Shown: piece after piece, positions 33,694-41,844 of the stretch
Layout: every line of letters begins with the position of its first letter
Numbering within the stretch: the first letter of the stretch is position 1
NCBI RefSeq assembly: GCF_001570565.1
Contig: NZ_BBXE01000013.1
Location: 390,984-454,983 of the forward strand
DNA from: Herbidospora yilanensis
GTDB lineage: Bacteria; Actinomycetota; Actinomycetes; Streptosporangiales; Streptosporangiaceae
Reading direction: 5' to 3'
DNA length: 64,000 bases
The notes under the pieces: model-generated
Told to the model about the DNA's origin: nothing
The model's database searches: none
What the model saw: only the letters and a program-made list of their open reading frames with translations
Translations under genes and position numbers: made by a program

Positions 33694-34780
33694 TGGCCCG
33701 CAGCCGGTCCATGGCCTCGATGTAGCCCTCGACGAGGTCGAAGACCACCTGCCTGGCCGGTTTGACGTCGTTCATCGTGCCGATGATCTGACCGGCCGGG
33801 AAGGTGGCCAGTTCCTTCGCGTCCGACCGGCCGATGCGCCGCAGCGCGTCGCTGACCAGCATGAACTGGAGCGGCATCGGCAGCGTGCCGGGCGAGTCGG
33901 CGGCCTCCCACGCGTCGGTCCACTCGTTCTTGAGCAGCCGGGCGGGCTTGCCCGTCCACGACCGCGACCGGACGGTGTCGCGGGAGGTCGCCGCGAGGAT
34001 CTTGTCGCGGGCCGCCACCGGGGTGTCGGCCTCCTCGACGGTCAGCCAGATCGAGCCCGTCCAGACCCCTTCGGCCCCGAGCGCGAGCCCGGCGGCGACC
34101 TGCCGCCCGTCGCCGATGCCTCCGGCGGCCAGCACCGGCACGTCGACCGCGTCGACGACCTGCGGGATCAGCACCATCGTGGAGATCTCGCCGGTGTGCC
34201 CGCCGGCCTCGGTGCCCTGGGCCACCACGATGTCGACCCCGACCTCGACCTGCTTGACGGCGTGCCGGGGCGTGGAGGCGAGGGCGGCCACCTTCACGCC
34301 CTTGGCGTGGGCCATCTCGACCACGTCGGCGGGCGGCGGCCCGAGGGCGTTGGCGAGCAGCGCTATCGGGTGCCTGAGGGCGACCTCGACCTGGGGACGG
34401 GCGGTGGCGTCGGTCCAGCCGAGCAGCACCCGCCCGGCCGCGCCGTCCGACTCGGCCACGCCGTGGCGGGCCAGCAGGTCGTCGACGAACTTCCGGTGAC
34501 CGTCCGGGATCATCCCCTGGAGCCGCCCGACGAGTTCCTCGGGCGCGAAGTCGGCCCCCTCGTAGGAGGCGGGCATCACGACGTCGACGCCGTAGGGCTT
34601 GCCGTCGACGTGCTCGTCGATCCAGGCGAGCTCGGTCTCCAGCTCTTCGGGGGTGAAGTAGAGGGCGCCGAGGACGCCCATGCCCCCGGCCCGGCTGACC
34701 GCGGCGACCACGTCGCGGCAGTGACTGAACGCGAAGATCGGGAACTCAAGGCCGAACATGTCGGCCGCGCGGGTCCGCAT
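33680..34780 (-). CDS. Nitronate monooxygenase family FMN protein
   Basis: A 366-residue TIM-barrel flavoprotein of the 2-nitropropane dioxygenase/nitronate monooxygenase family. FMN-binding blocks are FPIFAFSHCRDVVAAVSRAGGMGVLGA at the N terminus (split here by the usual loop), IVVAQGTEAGGHTGE and VPVLAAGGIGDGRQVAAGLALGAEGVW. It resembles the Rv1533 subgroup rather than IpdC of the sterol-ring pathway. Members may oxidise nitronates or reduce enoyl-type substrates; its position in the sterol block suggests the latter but does not prove it. The start is the ATG at 34780. Confidence 0.82.
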   Translation of the reverse strand: MRTRAADMFGLEFPIFAFSHCRDVVAAVSRAGGMGVLGALYFTPEELETELAWIDEHVDGKPYGVDVVMPASYEGADFAPEELVGRLQGMIPDGHRKFVDDLLARHGVAESDGAAGRVLLGWTDATARPQVEVALRHPIALLANALGPPPADVVEMAHAKGVKVAALASTPRHAVKQVEVGVDIVVAQGTEAGGHTGEISTMVLIPQVVDAVDVPVLAAGGIGDGRQVAAGLALGAEGVWTGSIWLTVEEADTPVAARDKILAATSRDTVRSRSWTGKPARLLKNEWTDAWEAADSPGTLPMPLQFMLVSDALRRIGRSDAKELATFPAGQIIGTMNDVKPARQVVFDLVEGYIEAMDRLRAISDR

Positions 34781-34804
34781 GTCCCGACGCTACAACCGAA
34801 CTGC

Positions 34805-34842
34805 AACCTGTTCCAGGCCTTGAATCAGGCCCGGAACAGGTT
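34805..34842. repeat. Hairpin between FadE34-like and nitronate monooxygenase genes
   Basis: Ten-base perfect arms AACCTGTTCC and GGAACAGGTT, with a further GGCC/GGCC pair inside after one mismatch, enclose an 8-base loop. No T-run follows on the minus strand, so it is either a processing hairpin or an operator upstream of the monooxygenase gene rather than a clear terminator. Confidence 0.5.
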
Positions 34843-34856
34843 TAGGTAACACGTTC

Positions 34857-37004
34857 TTACTTGCCCGGCTCCGGGTCGCGGGGCAGGCCCAGCATGCGCT
34901 CGCCGATGATGTTGAGCTGCACCTCCGTGGTGCCGCCGTAGATCGTCATGGCCCGGGTGGCGAGGATCGCCCGGTTCCAGTAGCCGGCGTCGCCCAGTTT
35001 CCAGTCTGCCGCCGTCACGGCGGCCGGGCCGATCAGGTTCACCGCGCACTCGGAGACGTGCTGCGCGTGCGAGGTCGACAGCAGCTTGCGCACCGACGCG
35101 TCGGCGCCCGGCTCGGTCCCGGCGAGCTGCTTCAACGTGACCCGTAGCGACAGGGCGTTGATCGAGTGGCCCTCGCAGACGACCTCGGCGAGCTCCTGCC
35201 GCTCGACCGGCGTCAACTCCCGGCCGAGCCGCCCGGCCAGGCCCAGCAGGTCGGGCACCGACGACCCGGTCCCGCCCGACCCCGACGACAACGACACCCG
35301 CTCGTTCGAGAGCGTGTTGCGGGCCACCTTCCAGCCCTGGTTCACCGCGCCGACCACGAGCTCGTCGGGCACGAACGCGTCGTCGAAGAAGACCTCGTTG
35401 AACAGGTTCTCGCCGGTCATCTCGGTCAGTGGCCGGACCGTGACGCCCTCGGCCTTCATGTCGACGATGAAGTAGGTGATCCCGTCGTGCTTGGAGCCCT
35501 CGCTGGACGTGCGGGCGATGCAGATGCCCCACTCGGCGACGTGCGCGACGCTGGTCCAGATCTTCTGCCCGTTGAGCCGCCAGCCGCCCTCGACCCGCTC
35601 GGCCTTCATCTGGACGTTGGCCAGGTCGGAGCCCGCCCCGGGCTCGGAGAACAACTGGCACCAGACGAGCTCCCCGCTGAGGGTGCGGGGCAGGAAACGC
35701 TGCTGCTGCTCCTCGGTGCCGTACACGGCGATCGACGGCACCACCCACGCGCCGATGATCATCTGCGGGAGCTTCAACCCGGCCGCCTTGATCTCCTGCT
35801 GGATCAGCACCTGCTCCAGCGGCGGCGCGGCGCGTCCCCACGGCGCGGGCAGGTGGGGCATCACGAACCCGGCGGCGGCCAGCGCCCGCTTCTGCTCGAC
35901 CCCCTCCAGCGGGACGATCTCCGCGAGCTCACCGCGGATGCGCTCGCGCAGCGGCTCGGCGTCTTCGGGCAGGTCGAGCCGCATCTCCCGGCTCACCCCC
36001 GAAAGGCTCAGCGCGGCGACCCGCTCCTTCCAGTCGGCCGACGAACCCGTGAGAGCCCGGATGGTGAGGGCGCGGCGGAAATAGAGGTGGGCGTCGTGCT
36101 CGTAGGTGTAGCCGATGCCGCCGAAGGTCTGGATGGCGTCCTTGGCGCACTGCACGGCCGCGTCGGGGGCGACCACCCCGGCGATGGCCGCGGCGTAGTC
36201 GCGCTCGTCGCCGGTGGCGCGGGTGGCGTCCCAGACGGTCGCGCGGGCCTGCTCCAGCACGACCAGCATGCGCGAGAGCTTGTGCTTGATGCCCTGGAAC
36301 TGGCCGATCGGACGGCCGAACTGCACCCGGACCTTCGCGTAGTCGGCGGCGGCGGCCACACACCAGGAGGCCACCCCGACGGCGTCGGCGCCCAGCAGCA
36401 CGGCGGCCAGGTGACGCACGGCCGCCGTGGTCAGGCCGTCGAGCACCCGCGCTTCGACATCGGACAGTTCGACCCGCGCGACGCCCCGGGTGAGGTCGAG
36501 CGCCGGGATCGGGGTCACGGTCGCGGCCGAGGCCTCGACGACCACCCACGTGTCCCCGGCCGGGAGCACCAGGATGTCGGCCTCGGCGGCGCCGAGCACC
36601 TGTTCGGCCACCCCGGAGACCCGCCCCGTGCCGGTGAGGTTCGCGTCGAGGGCGAGCGCACCGGTCAGCGACCCGTCGGCCAGGCCCGCCAACACATCGC
36701 CGAAGGCCTTGCTGTCGGACGCGTGGATCGCGGCACTCGCCAGCACGCTGGGCACGTAGGGGCCGGGCGCGATCTTCTCGGCCAGCGCCTCGACCGCCAC
36801 GGCGGCCTCCAGCAGGCCGTATCCGGAGCCTCCGACCTCCTCGGGCAGGTGCAGGCCGAGCAGGCCCTGGTCGGCCAGGCCGGACCAGAACGCGGGCCGT
36901 CCGGTCGACTCGGCCCGGACGATCTGCGGCGTGACGTGCCGCCCAGCCCAGCCCGCCACCGATTCGCGCAGCGCTTCGTGCTCTTCGCTCAGCCCGATCG
37001 CCAT
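34857..37004 (-). CDS. Fused double acyl-CoA dehydrogenase (FadE34-like)
   Basis: A 715-residue single chain with two acyl-CoA dehydrogenase units. The first (about 1-330) is poorer in FAD motifs but keeps VQFGRPIGQFQGIKHKLSRM and AIQTFGGIGYTYEHDAHLYFRRA. The second (about 350-715) has CQLFSEPGAGSDLANVQ, KIWTSVAHVAEWGICIART and the C-terminal AMTIYGGTTEVQLNIIGERML. Normal enzymes are 380 residues and form homo- or heterotetramers; the fused form is typical of FadE34 (ChsE3), which oxidises the C5 sterol side-chain CoA ester. Start: ATG 37004 with GGAGG just upstream. In mycobacteria kstR lies next to fadE34; here it does not. Confidence 0.87.
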   Translation of the reverse strand: MAIGLSEEHEALRESVAGWAGRHVTPQIVRAESTGRPAFWSGLADQGLLGLHLPEEVGGSGYGLLEAAVAVEALAEKIAPGPYVPSVLASAAIHASDSKAFGDVLAGLADGSLTGALALDANLTGTGRVSGVAEQVLGAAEADILVLPAGDTWVVVEASAATVTPIPALDLTRGVARVELSDVEARVLDGLTTAAVRHLAAVLLGADAVGVASWCVAAAADYAKVRVQFGRPIGQFQGIKHKLSRMLVVLEQARATVWDATRATGDERDYAAAIAGVVAPDAAVQCAKDAIQTFGGIGYTYEHDAHLYFRRALTIRALTGSSADWKERVAALSLSGVSREMRLDLPEDAEPLRERIRGELAEIVPLEGVEQKRALAAAGFVMPHLPAPWGRAAPPLEQVLIQQEIKAAGLKLPQMIIGAWVVPSIAVYGTEEQQQRFLPRTLSGELVWCQLFSEPGAGSDLANVQMKAERVEGGWRLNGQKIWTSVAHVAEWGICIARTSSEGSKHDGITYFIVDMKAEGVTVRPLTEMTGENLFNEVFFDDAFVPDELVVGAVNQGWKVARNTLSNERVSLSSGSGGTGSSVPDLLGLAGRLGRELTPVERQELAEVVCEGHSINALSLRVTLKQLAGTEPGADASVRKLLSTSHAQHVSECAVNLIGPAAVTAADWKLGDAGYWNRAILATRAMTIYGGTTEVQLNIIGERMLGLPRDPEPGK

Positions 37005-37033
37005 CTGACCCCTCCACACTCGGCAATGTGGAC

Positions 37034-37046
37034 AGAATCATATTCT
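37034..37046. promoter_or_regulatory. Candidate operator upstream of FadE34-like gene
   Basis: AGAAT-CAT-ATTCT, perfect 5-bp arms, is followed at once by two more palindromes (TTCTAGAA and GAAGCTTC) in the 58-bp gap before the fused dehydrogenase. The cluster looks like a TetR-type operator region; the binding protein is unknown. Confidence 0.4.
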
Positions 37047-37062
37047 AGAAGAAGCTTCGAGG

Positions 37063-37887
37063 CTACCGGGGGCGAAGCGTCTCAACCAGGACGTTCAGGT
37101 CTTTGCGCAGCTCGTTTCGCGAATCGGGCACCGAGGCGAAGAGCATCGCGGGCTTCCCCTCGGTCTTCATGAGCACCACGACCGCCTCGGCCGTCCGGCG
37201 CCTGCCCCCGGTCTCCCAGGCCACGCGGTAGCCGAGCAGCCAGCCGGTGCCGTGGCGGGTGCGCTGGGAGGCGGTCCACTGGAACGTGGCCTCGCCGGGC
37301 TGGAAGCGGGCGACCGTCCAGCGGGCCGCCCTGGCGGTCAGGGCACGCCACTGGGCCGGGGTCTTCGGGGTGCCGGGGTCGGCGCCGGGGATCGGGGCGG
37401 AGGCGATGACGGCCTGGCCCGCCCGCTGGCGGAACTGGAAGGGGGCGGGTTCGACCCGCTTCCACGGGGCGGCGAAGGCGGCGTACACGATCCCCGAGCG
37501 CCGGTCGTCGACGAGGCCGGCGGTGGGCGTGCCGGCTCCCGGATAGGTCGCGAGGACCTTGCGGACCGGGGGCGCGGGCAGCGTGAGCGGGGTGCGGGTG
37601 GGCGCCGGGGCCGTGGGCGCCGAGTCGGCGGCGGGCAGCACCGCCACCTCGCGGACCGGCTCGTCGGAGGAGAACGCGGAGAAGGCGAAGACCACCGCGG
37701 CGACCGTGACGAGCGTGGCGAAGACCGTCCACAGGACCCGCGCCCGGTTGCCGGAGGAGGGCGGCGGCGGAGTGGGAGCGGGGGCCGCCTCGGCTTCGGC
37801 GGGAGGGCGGTAGACGGGGATCGGGGTGGTTGGCGCGTCGTAGGAGCGTGCCGACGGCCGGGCAGGGGTGCCGAGTTCGTCCGCCAT
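37063..37887 (-). CDS. Membrane-anchored protein of unknown function
   Basis: A 274-residue protein: a proline/alanine-rich cytoplasmic N terminus (residues 1-48), one membrane helix (VLWTVFATLVTVAAVVFAFSAF, about 51-72), a Pro/Thr/Ala-rich linker, and an exported alpha/beta domain of about 150 residues (SGIVYAAFAAPWKRVEP, GTGWLLGYRVAWETGG, AEAVVVLMKTEGKPAMLFAS). I do not recognise the domain. Such layouts are common among actinobacterial cell-envelope proteins. It is divergent from the HtrA-like lipoprotein gene and lies upstream of, but about 58 bp apart from, the dehydrogenase. Confidence 0.65.
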   Translation of the reverse strand: MADELGTPARPSARSYDAPTTPIPVYRPPAEAEAAPAPTPPPPSSGNRARVLWTVFATLVTVAAVVFAFSAFSSDEPVREVAVLPAADSAPTAPAPTRTPLTLPAPPVRKVLATYPGAGTPTAGLVDDRRSGIVYAAFAAPWKRVEPAPFQFRQRAGQAVIASAPIPGADPGTPKTPAQWRALTARAARWTVARFQPGEATFQWTASQRTRHGTGWLLGYRVAWETGGRRRTAEAVVVLMKTEGKPAMLFASVPDSRNELRKDLNVLVETLRPR

Positions 37888-37983
37888 GACGGCAGATTAC
37901 GTCAGAATTCATGATCGAAGCCGGACGATGGCACGCTCCAACGGTGCTGGCATCCGGTGATCCACCTGGGTAGACAGGTGCGC

Positions 37984-39069
37984 ATGGAATTCTCGCCGGT
38001 CATCACCCGGATCGCCGTTCTCGCCTGCCTCGCGGCGGCGGCAGGCTGCGCAAACTCCTCGCCCGGCACGGCGACGGCGACCCCGTCCGCGGCTCCCGCG
38101 TCGACCGCCCCGGGCGCGCCGGTGACGCCGGGCCAGCAGGCCCTGAGCCTGGAGTCGCTGTACGAGGACGTGATCCACCGCGTGCTCCCGTCGATCGTGC
38201 AGATCACCACCGGGAACGCCCTCGGCTCCGGCATCGTGTTCGACGACCAGGGGCACGTCGTGACCAACGCCCACGTGGTGGGCGACGCCCGTAACTTCCA
38301 GGTCACCGTCCCGACCGGCGGCGCGGCCCGCGAGGCCACGCTCGTGAGCTCGTTCCCGGCGGGCGACCTGGCCGTCATCAAGGTCACCGACCCGCGCGGC
38401 CTGACCCCGGCGGTCTTCGGCGACTCGACCAAGCTCCGGGTGGGCCAGATCGTGCTCGCCATGGGCAACCCGCTGGGCTTCTCCGGCACGGTCACCTCGG
38501 GCATCGTGTCGGCCCTCGGCCGGACGGTCTCCGGCCCCCGCGAGGGCGGCGTGCCGGGCGCCACCATCACCAACGCCGTGCAGACCTCGGCCCCGATCAA
38601 CCCGGGCAACAGCGGCGGCGCCCTGGTCGACCTGCACGGCCAGGTGATCGGCATCCCGACCCTGGGCGCCACCAACCCGCAGGAGGGCCCCGCCGACGGC
38701 ATCGGCTTCGCCATCCCGAGCGCGACGGCCACCGACATCACACGGCAGATCGTCCAGAACGGCCGGGTGGTCAACAGCCGGCGGGCGGCCCTGGGCGTGC
38801 AGGTGGGGACGGCCATCGGCCGGGACGGAGAGCCGATGGGCGTGCAGGTGGGCGCGGTGACCAGGAACGGCCCGAGCCAGCAGGCCGGGATCCGGACCGG
38901 CGACGTCATCATCAGCGTGAACGGCAAGGCCACCGAGGACACCGCGACCCTGAGCGAGGTGCTGGCGACGCTGAAGCCCGGCCAGAAGGTGCCGGTCGTG
39001 GTGCAGCGCGCAGACGGCACCCAGACGACCGTGCAGGTGACGCTGGGCGAACTTCCCAGCGGAAGCTGA
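37984..39069 (+). CDS. HtrA/DegP-like serine protease lipoprotein with PDZ domain
   Basis: A 361-residue exported protease. Residues 1-23 are a signal ending in a lipobox-like AAAAGC, so it is probably membrane-tethered. Residues about 60-250 are trypsin-like with the triad His in VVTNAHVVG, Asp in AGDLAVIK and Ser in NPGNSGGALVD. Residues about 270-355 are a PDZ domain (GVQVGAVTRNGPSQQAGIRTGDVIISVNGKA, broken by a short loop). HtrA proteins degrade or refold damaged envelope proteins. Start ATG 37984 is chosen because it gives a normal signal peptide; GTG 37957 is also open. It stands alone, divergent from the membrane-anchored protein gene. Confidence 0.88.
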   Translation: MEFSPVITRIAVLACLAAAAGCANSSPGTATATPSAAPASTAPGAPVTPGQQALSLESLYEDVIHRVLPSIVQITTGNALGSGIVFDDQGHVVTNAHVVGDARNFQVTVPTGGAAREATLVSSFPAGDLAVIKVTDPRGLTPAVFGDSTKLRVGQIVLAMGNPLGFSGTVTSGIVSALGRTVSGPREGGVPGATITNAVQTSAPINPGNSGGALVDLHGQVIGIPTLGATNPQEGPADGIGFAIPSATATDITRQIVQNGRVVNSRRAALGVQVGTAIGRDGEPMGVQVGAVTRNGPSQQAGIRTGDVIISVNGKATEDTATLSEVLATLKPGQKVPVVVQRADGTQTTVQVTLGELPSGS

Positions 39070-39124
39070 CATTTCCATGTAAGAAGTTGGATGTTCGGTC
39101 GGGCCGGTTGTTACGGTCGGCCAC

Positions 39125-40147
39125 GTGACATCAGATCTCGACTCCTTCATCGCCGGCCTGCCCAAAGCTGAGCTGCACGTCCACCACGTCGGCTCCGCCT
39201 CCCCCCGGGTGGTGGCCGAGCTCGCCGCCCGCCACGAGGGCAGCACCCCCGTGCCCGCCGACCCCGAGCGGCTGGCCGAGTTCTTCACCTTCCGCGACTT
39301 CGCCCACTTCATCGAGGTGTACGTCTCGGTCCTCAATCTGATCCGCGACCCCGAGGACCTGTGGCAGCTCTTCTACGGGGTCGGCGGTGACCTGGCGGCG
39401 CAGAACGCCCGTTACGTCGAGCTGACCGTCACGCCGTACACCCACCTGATCAACGGGTTCGCCCCGGAGCAGTTCTGCGAGATCATCGAGGACGCCCGCG
39501 CCCGGGTGCTGCGCGACCACGGCCTGACCTTCAAGTGGATCTTCGACATCCCCGGCGAGCTGGGCATCCCGGCGGCCGAGAGCACCCTGCGCGTCGCCCT
39601 CGACCAGCGCCCCGACGGCCTGATCGGCTTCGGCCTCGGCGGCCCGGAGATCGGCGTGCCGAGGAAGCAGTTCGCCCCCTACTTCGACGCGGCCCGCGCC
39701 GAGGGCCTCCACTCGCTCCCGCACGCCGGGGAGACCACCGGCCCCGAGACCGTGTGGGAGGCGCTGCGCGACCTGAAGGCCGAGCGCGTCGGGCACGGCA
39801 TCGGCAGCGCCGGCGACCCCGCGCTGCTGGAGCACCTGGCGGAGAACCGGATCGTGCTGGAGGTCTGCCCGACGTCCAACGTCTGCACCCGCGCCGTCGC
39901 CTCGCTGGAGGAGCACCCGCTGCCCGAGCTGGTGAAGGCCGGCGTGCTCGTCACGATCAACAGCGACGACCCGCCCATGTTCGGCACCTCACTCAACCGG
40001 GAGTACGCCGTCGCCGCCCAGTTGCTGGGCCTCGACCGCGCGGGAATCGCCGAACTGGCCGGGAACGCGGTCCGGGCGTCGTTCATGGCCGAGGCCGAAA
40101 AGCGCACCCTGCTTTCCGAAATCGCGGACTACGCCGGTCTTCAATGA
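39125..40147 (+). CDS. Adenosine deaminase family protein
   Basis: A 340-residue metal-dependent TIM-barrel deaminase. The zinc ligands are His18 and His20 in AELHVHHVGS, a later His in SLPHAGETTGPETVW (which also carries the catalytic Glu), and Asp in TINSDDPPMFG. His in AERVGHGIGSA is the catalytic histidine. The first motif has HVHHVGS where adenosine deaminases usually read HLHLEGS, marking an actinobacterial subgroup that may include aminodeoxyfutalosine deaminases of menaquinone synthesis. I cannot decide between these substrates. TACGGT sits 7 bases before the GTG start, so it is probably leaderless. Confidence 0.85.
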   Translation: MTSDLDSFIAGLPKAELHVHHVGSASPRVVAELAARHEGSTPVPADPERLAEFFTFRDFAHFIEVYVSVLNLIRDPEDLWQLFYGVGGDLAAQNARYVELTVTPYTHLINGFAPEQFCEIIEDARARVLRDHGLTFKWIFDIPGELGIPAAESTLRVALDQRPDGLIGFGLGGPEIGVPRKQFAPYFDAARAEGLHSLPHAGETTGPETVWEALRDLKAERVGHGIGSAGDPALLEHLAENRIVLEVCPTSNVCTRAVASLEEHPLPELVKAGVLVTINSDDPPMFGTSLNREYAVAAQLLGLDRAGIAELAGNAVRASFMAEAEKRTLLSEIADYAGLQ

Positions 40148-40185
40148 TCAGGGGTCCAGGCTGACCGCAGCCGCGAGCACGGCGC

Positions 40186-41055
40186 CTACGGCGCCGTCGG
40201 CCGCAAGATCTGAATCCCGTTGCCGTGGAGCACGGCCCGGAGCCAGTCGTCACCGAGGTCCAGCCGGACCAGCGCGCCCACCGCCTCCGCGTAGGAGTAG
40301 GGGATGTTGGGGAAGTCGCTCCCGAACAGGATGCGGTCTCGGTAGTCGAGCAGGCGTGACCGTTCCGACGCCGGAAACGGCCATGCCTTCTCGGTGAACT
40401 CCGTGAACGCCATGGTCGTGTCGAGGCCGACCCCCGGGAACCGCCCGGCCAGATCGAGGAACACGCCGTATTCGGGCAGCCCCATGTGGGCCACGACGAT
40501 CTTCAGCCGGGGATGTCTCTCCAGCACGCCGGTGATCGGCCCCGGCCCCGTGAACCGCCCCGGCGCCGGCCCCGACCCGCAGTGGGTGACCACCGGCACC
40601 CCCGCGTCGGCGATCATCCCCCAGACCTCGTCGAGCAGCGGGTCGCGGGGGTCGTAGTCGCCGACCTGCAGATGGGCCTTGAACACCCGGGCGCCGCGCC
40701 CAAGAGCCTCGTGTACGTAGCCACCGGCCGACTCCTCGGGGAAGAACGTCGCCGTGAGGGCGCAGCCGGGGGTGGCGGCGGCGAACTCCCGAGCCCACGC
40801 GTTCAGCCAGGCCGCCATGCCGGGCTTGTGGGGGTAGATCATCGAGGTGAAGGCGACCACCCCGAACCCCCGCAGCCGCTTCACGTGGTCGTCAGGGTCG
40901 TTCCCGTGGGCGATCGGCCACGGGAACCCGAGACGGGCCTCGGCGCCGGCGAAATAGGCCTGCACCTTGTCGAGCACCCGCTGCGGCATGAAGTGGGTGT
41001 GCACGTCGACGATGCCCGGCAGCCCCAGCCCGCGCCAGACCTCCTCCACCGACAT
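40186..41055 (-). CDS. Amidohydrolase-2 family protein
   Basis: A 289-residue TIM-barrel hydrolase or decarboxylase of the amidohydrolase-2/ACMSD-like group. Metal-binding residues: His in DVHTHFMPQ, His in VVTHCGSGP, His in VAHMGLPEY and Asp in LFGSDFPNIPYSYA. Members hydrolyse or decarboxylate small acids; the substrate is not known. Its start lies 13 bp after the SDR stop on the same strand, so the two are probably co-transcribed. A short hairpin (ACGGCGCC-TAC-GGCGCCGT) covers its 3' end. Confidence 0.82.
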   Translation of the reverse strand: MSVEEVWRGLGLPGIVDVHTHFMPQRVLDKVQAYFAGAEARLGFPWPIAHGNDPDDHVKRLRGFGVVAFTSMIYPHKPGMAAWLNAWAREFAAATPGCALTATFFPEESAGGYVHEALGRGARVFKAHLQVGDYDPRDPLLDEVWGMIADAGVPVVTHCGSGPAPGRFTGPGPITGVLERHPRLKIVVAHMGLPEYGVFLDLAGRFPGVGLDTTMAFTEFTEKAWPFPASERSRLLDYRDRILFGSDFPNIPYSYAEAVGALVRLDLGDDWLRAVLHGNGIQILRPTAP

Positions 41056-41068
41056 GCCGGCCAGTCTG

Positions 41069-41782
41069 TCAGACCAGGGTGATGCCCCCGTCGACGGTCA
41101 GCACGATCCCCGTCGAGTAGTGCTGGGTCATCAGGTAGAGGTAGGCCTTGGCCACGTCCTCGATCTCGCCCACCCGCCCGGCCAGGCTCGTGTCGGCGAT
41201 CTCCTGGTACATCTCCTCGACGTGCAGCGTGCCCTGCCACAGCGGCGACCTGATCACACCGGGGGCCACGCAGTTCACCCGTACGGGCGCGAACTCCACG
41301 GCCAGCGCCTTCGTCAGCGCCTCCAGAGCCCCCGAGATCGACGCCGGCCCCGCCCACCCGAACCCCGGCCGGTCTTTGGCCACCCCCGCCGTCACGATGA
41401 TGCTGCCCGAGTCGGGCATCCGGCCGCGCGCGGCCTTGGCGGCGGCCAGCGCGCCGAAGAAGCGGATCTGGAAGTACTCCCGGGCCACCGCGATGTCGAG
41501 ATGCTGGACCGGGGAGATGTAGAGGGGTTCCCCGGCGGTGTAGATGAGATGGTCGAGCCGCCCGATCCGCGCGATGACGTCCTCGATGGCGTCCGGGTCG
41601 CTGAAGTCGGCGACGTCACCCCAGGCCGAATCGGGCAACTCGTCGAGGGTGCGGCGCACGTTGTCCTCGCGCGAGGAGACCACGACGACCTCGGCCCCGT
41701 TCGCCGCCGCGATCCGGGCGGCCCCGAGTCCGATGCCGGAGGTGCCCCCGAGGAGAACGACCCGCTGCCCGTCCAGTTCCAT
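41069..41782 (-). CDS. Atypical short-chain dehydrogenase/reductase
   Basis: A 237-residue Rossmann-fold protein. The cofactor motif is VVLLGGTSGIGLGAARIA and the strand-turn VVVVSSRED favours NADP. The usual catalytic Tyr-x-x-x-Lys is missing: the region reads GWAGPASISGALEALTKALAVEF where YSASKAAL would be expected, and the catalytic Ser region is IIVTAGVA. The rest of the fold (VRVNCVAPGVIRSPLW, LTVDGGITLV) is normal. It may bind nucleotide or substrate without classical catalysis. ATG 41782 was chosen because AAGGAGG lies exactly 6 bases upstream; ATG 41788 would touch that site. Confidence 0.8.
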   Translation of the reverse strand: MELDGQRVVLLGGTSGIGLGAARIAAANGAEVVVVSSREDNVRRTLDELPDSAWGDVADFSDPDAIEDVIARIGRLDHLIYTAGEPLYISPVQHLDIAVAREYFQIRFFGALAAAKAARGRMPDSGSIIVTAGVAKDRPGFGWAGPASISGALEALTKALAVEFAPVRVNCVAPGVIRSPLWQGTLHVEEMYQEIADTSLAGRVGEIEDVAKAYLYLMTQHYSTGIVLTVDGGITLV

Positions 41783-41844
41783 CTGCATCCTCCTTGGCCT
41801 GCGCACCCTCGGTTTCTGTCATACCCATTGGGCAGAATCCGCCT

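Noticed and set aside
33680-34780. Nitronate monooxygenase as IpdC of sterol ring degradation
   Set aside because: The N terminus and the RTRAADMFGLEFPIFAFSHC block fit the Rv1533-type subgroup better than IpdC, so the specific name is not supported.
40179-40197. Terminator between the adenosine-deaminase-like gene and the amidohydrolase
   Set aside because: The ACGGCGCC hairpin overlaps the amidohydrolase stop codon and has no T-run on either strand.
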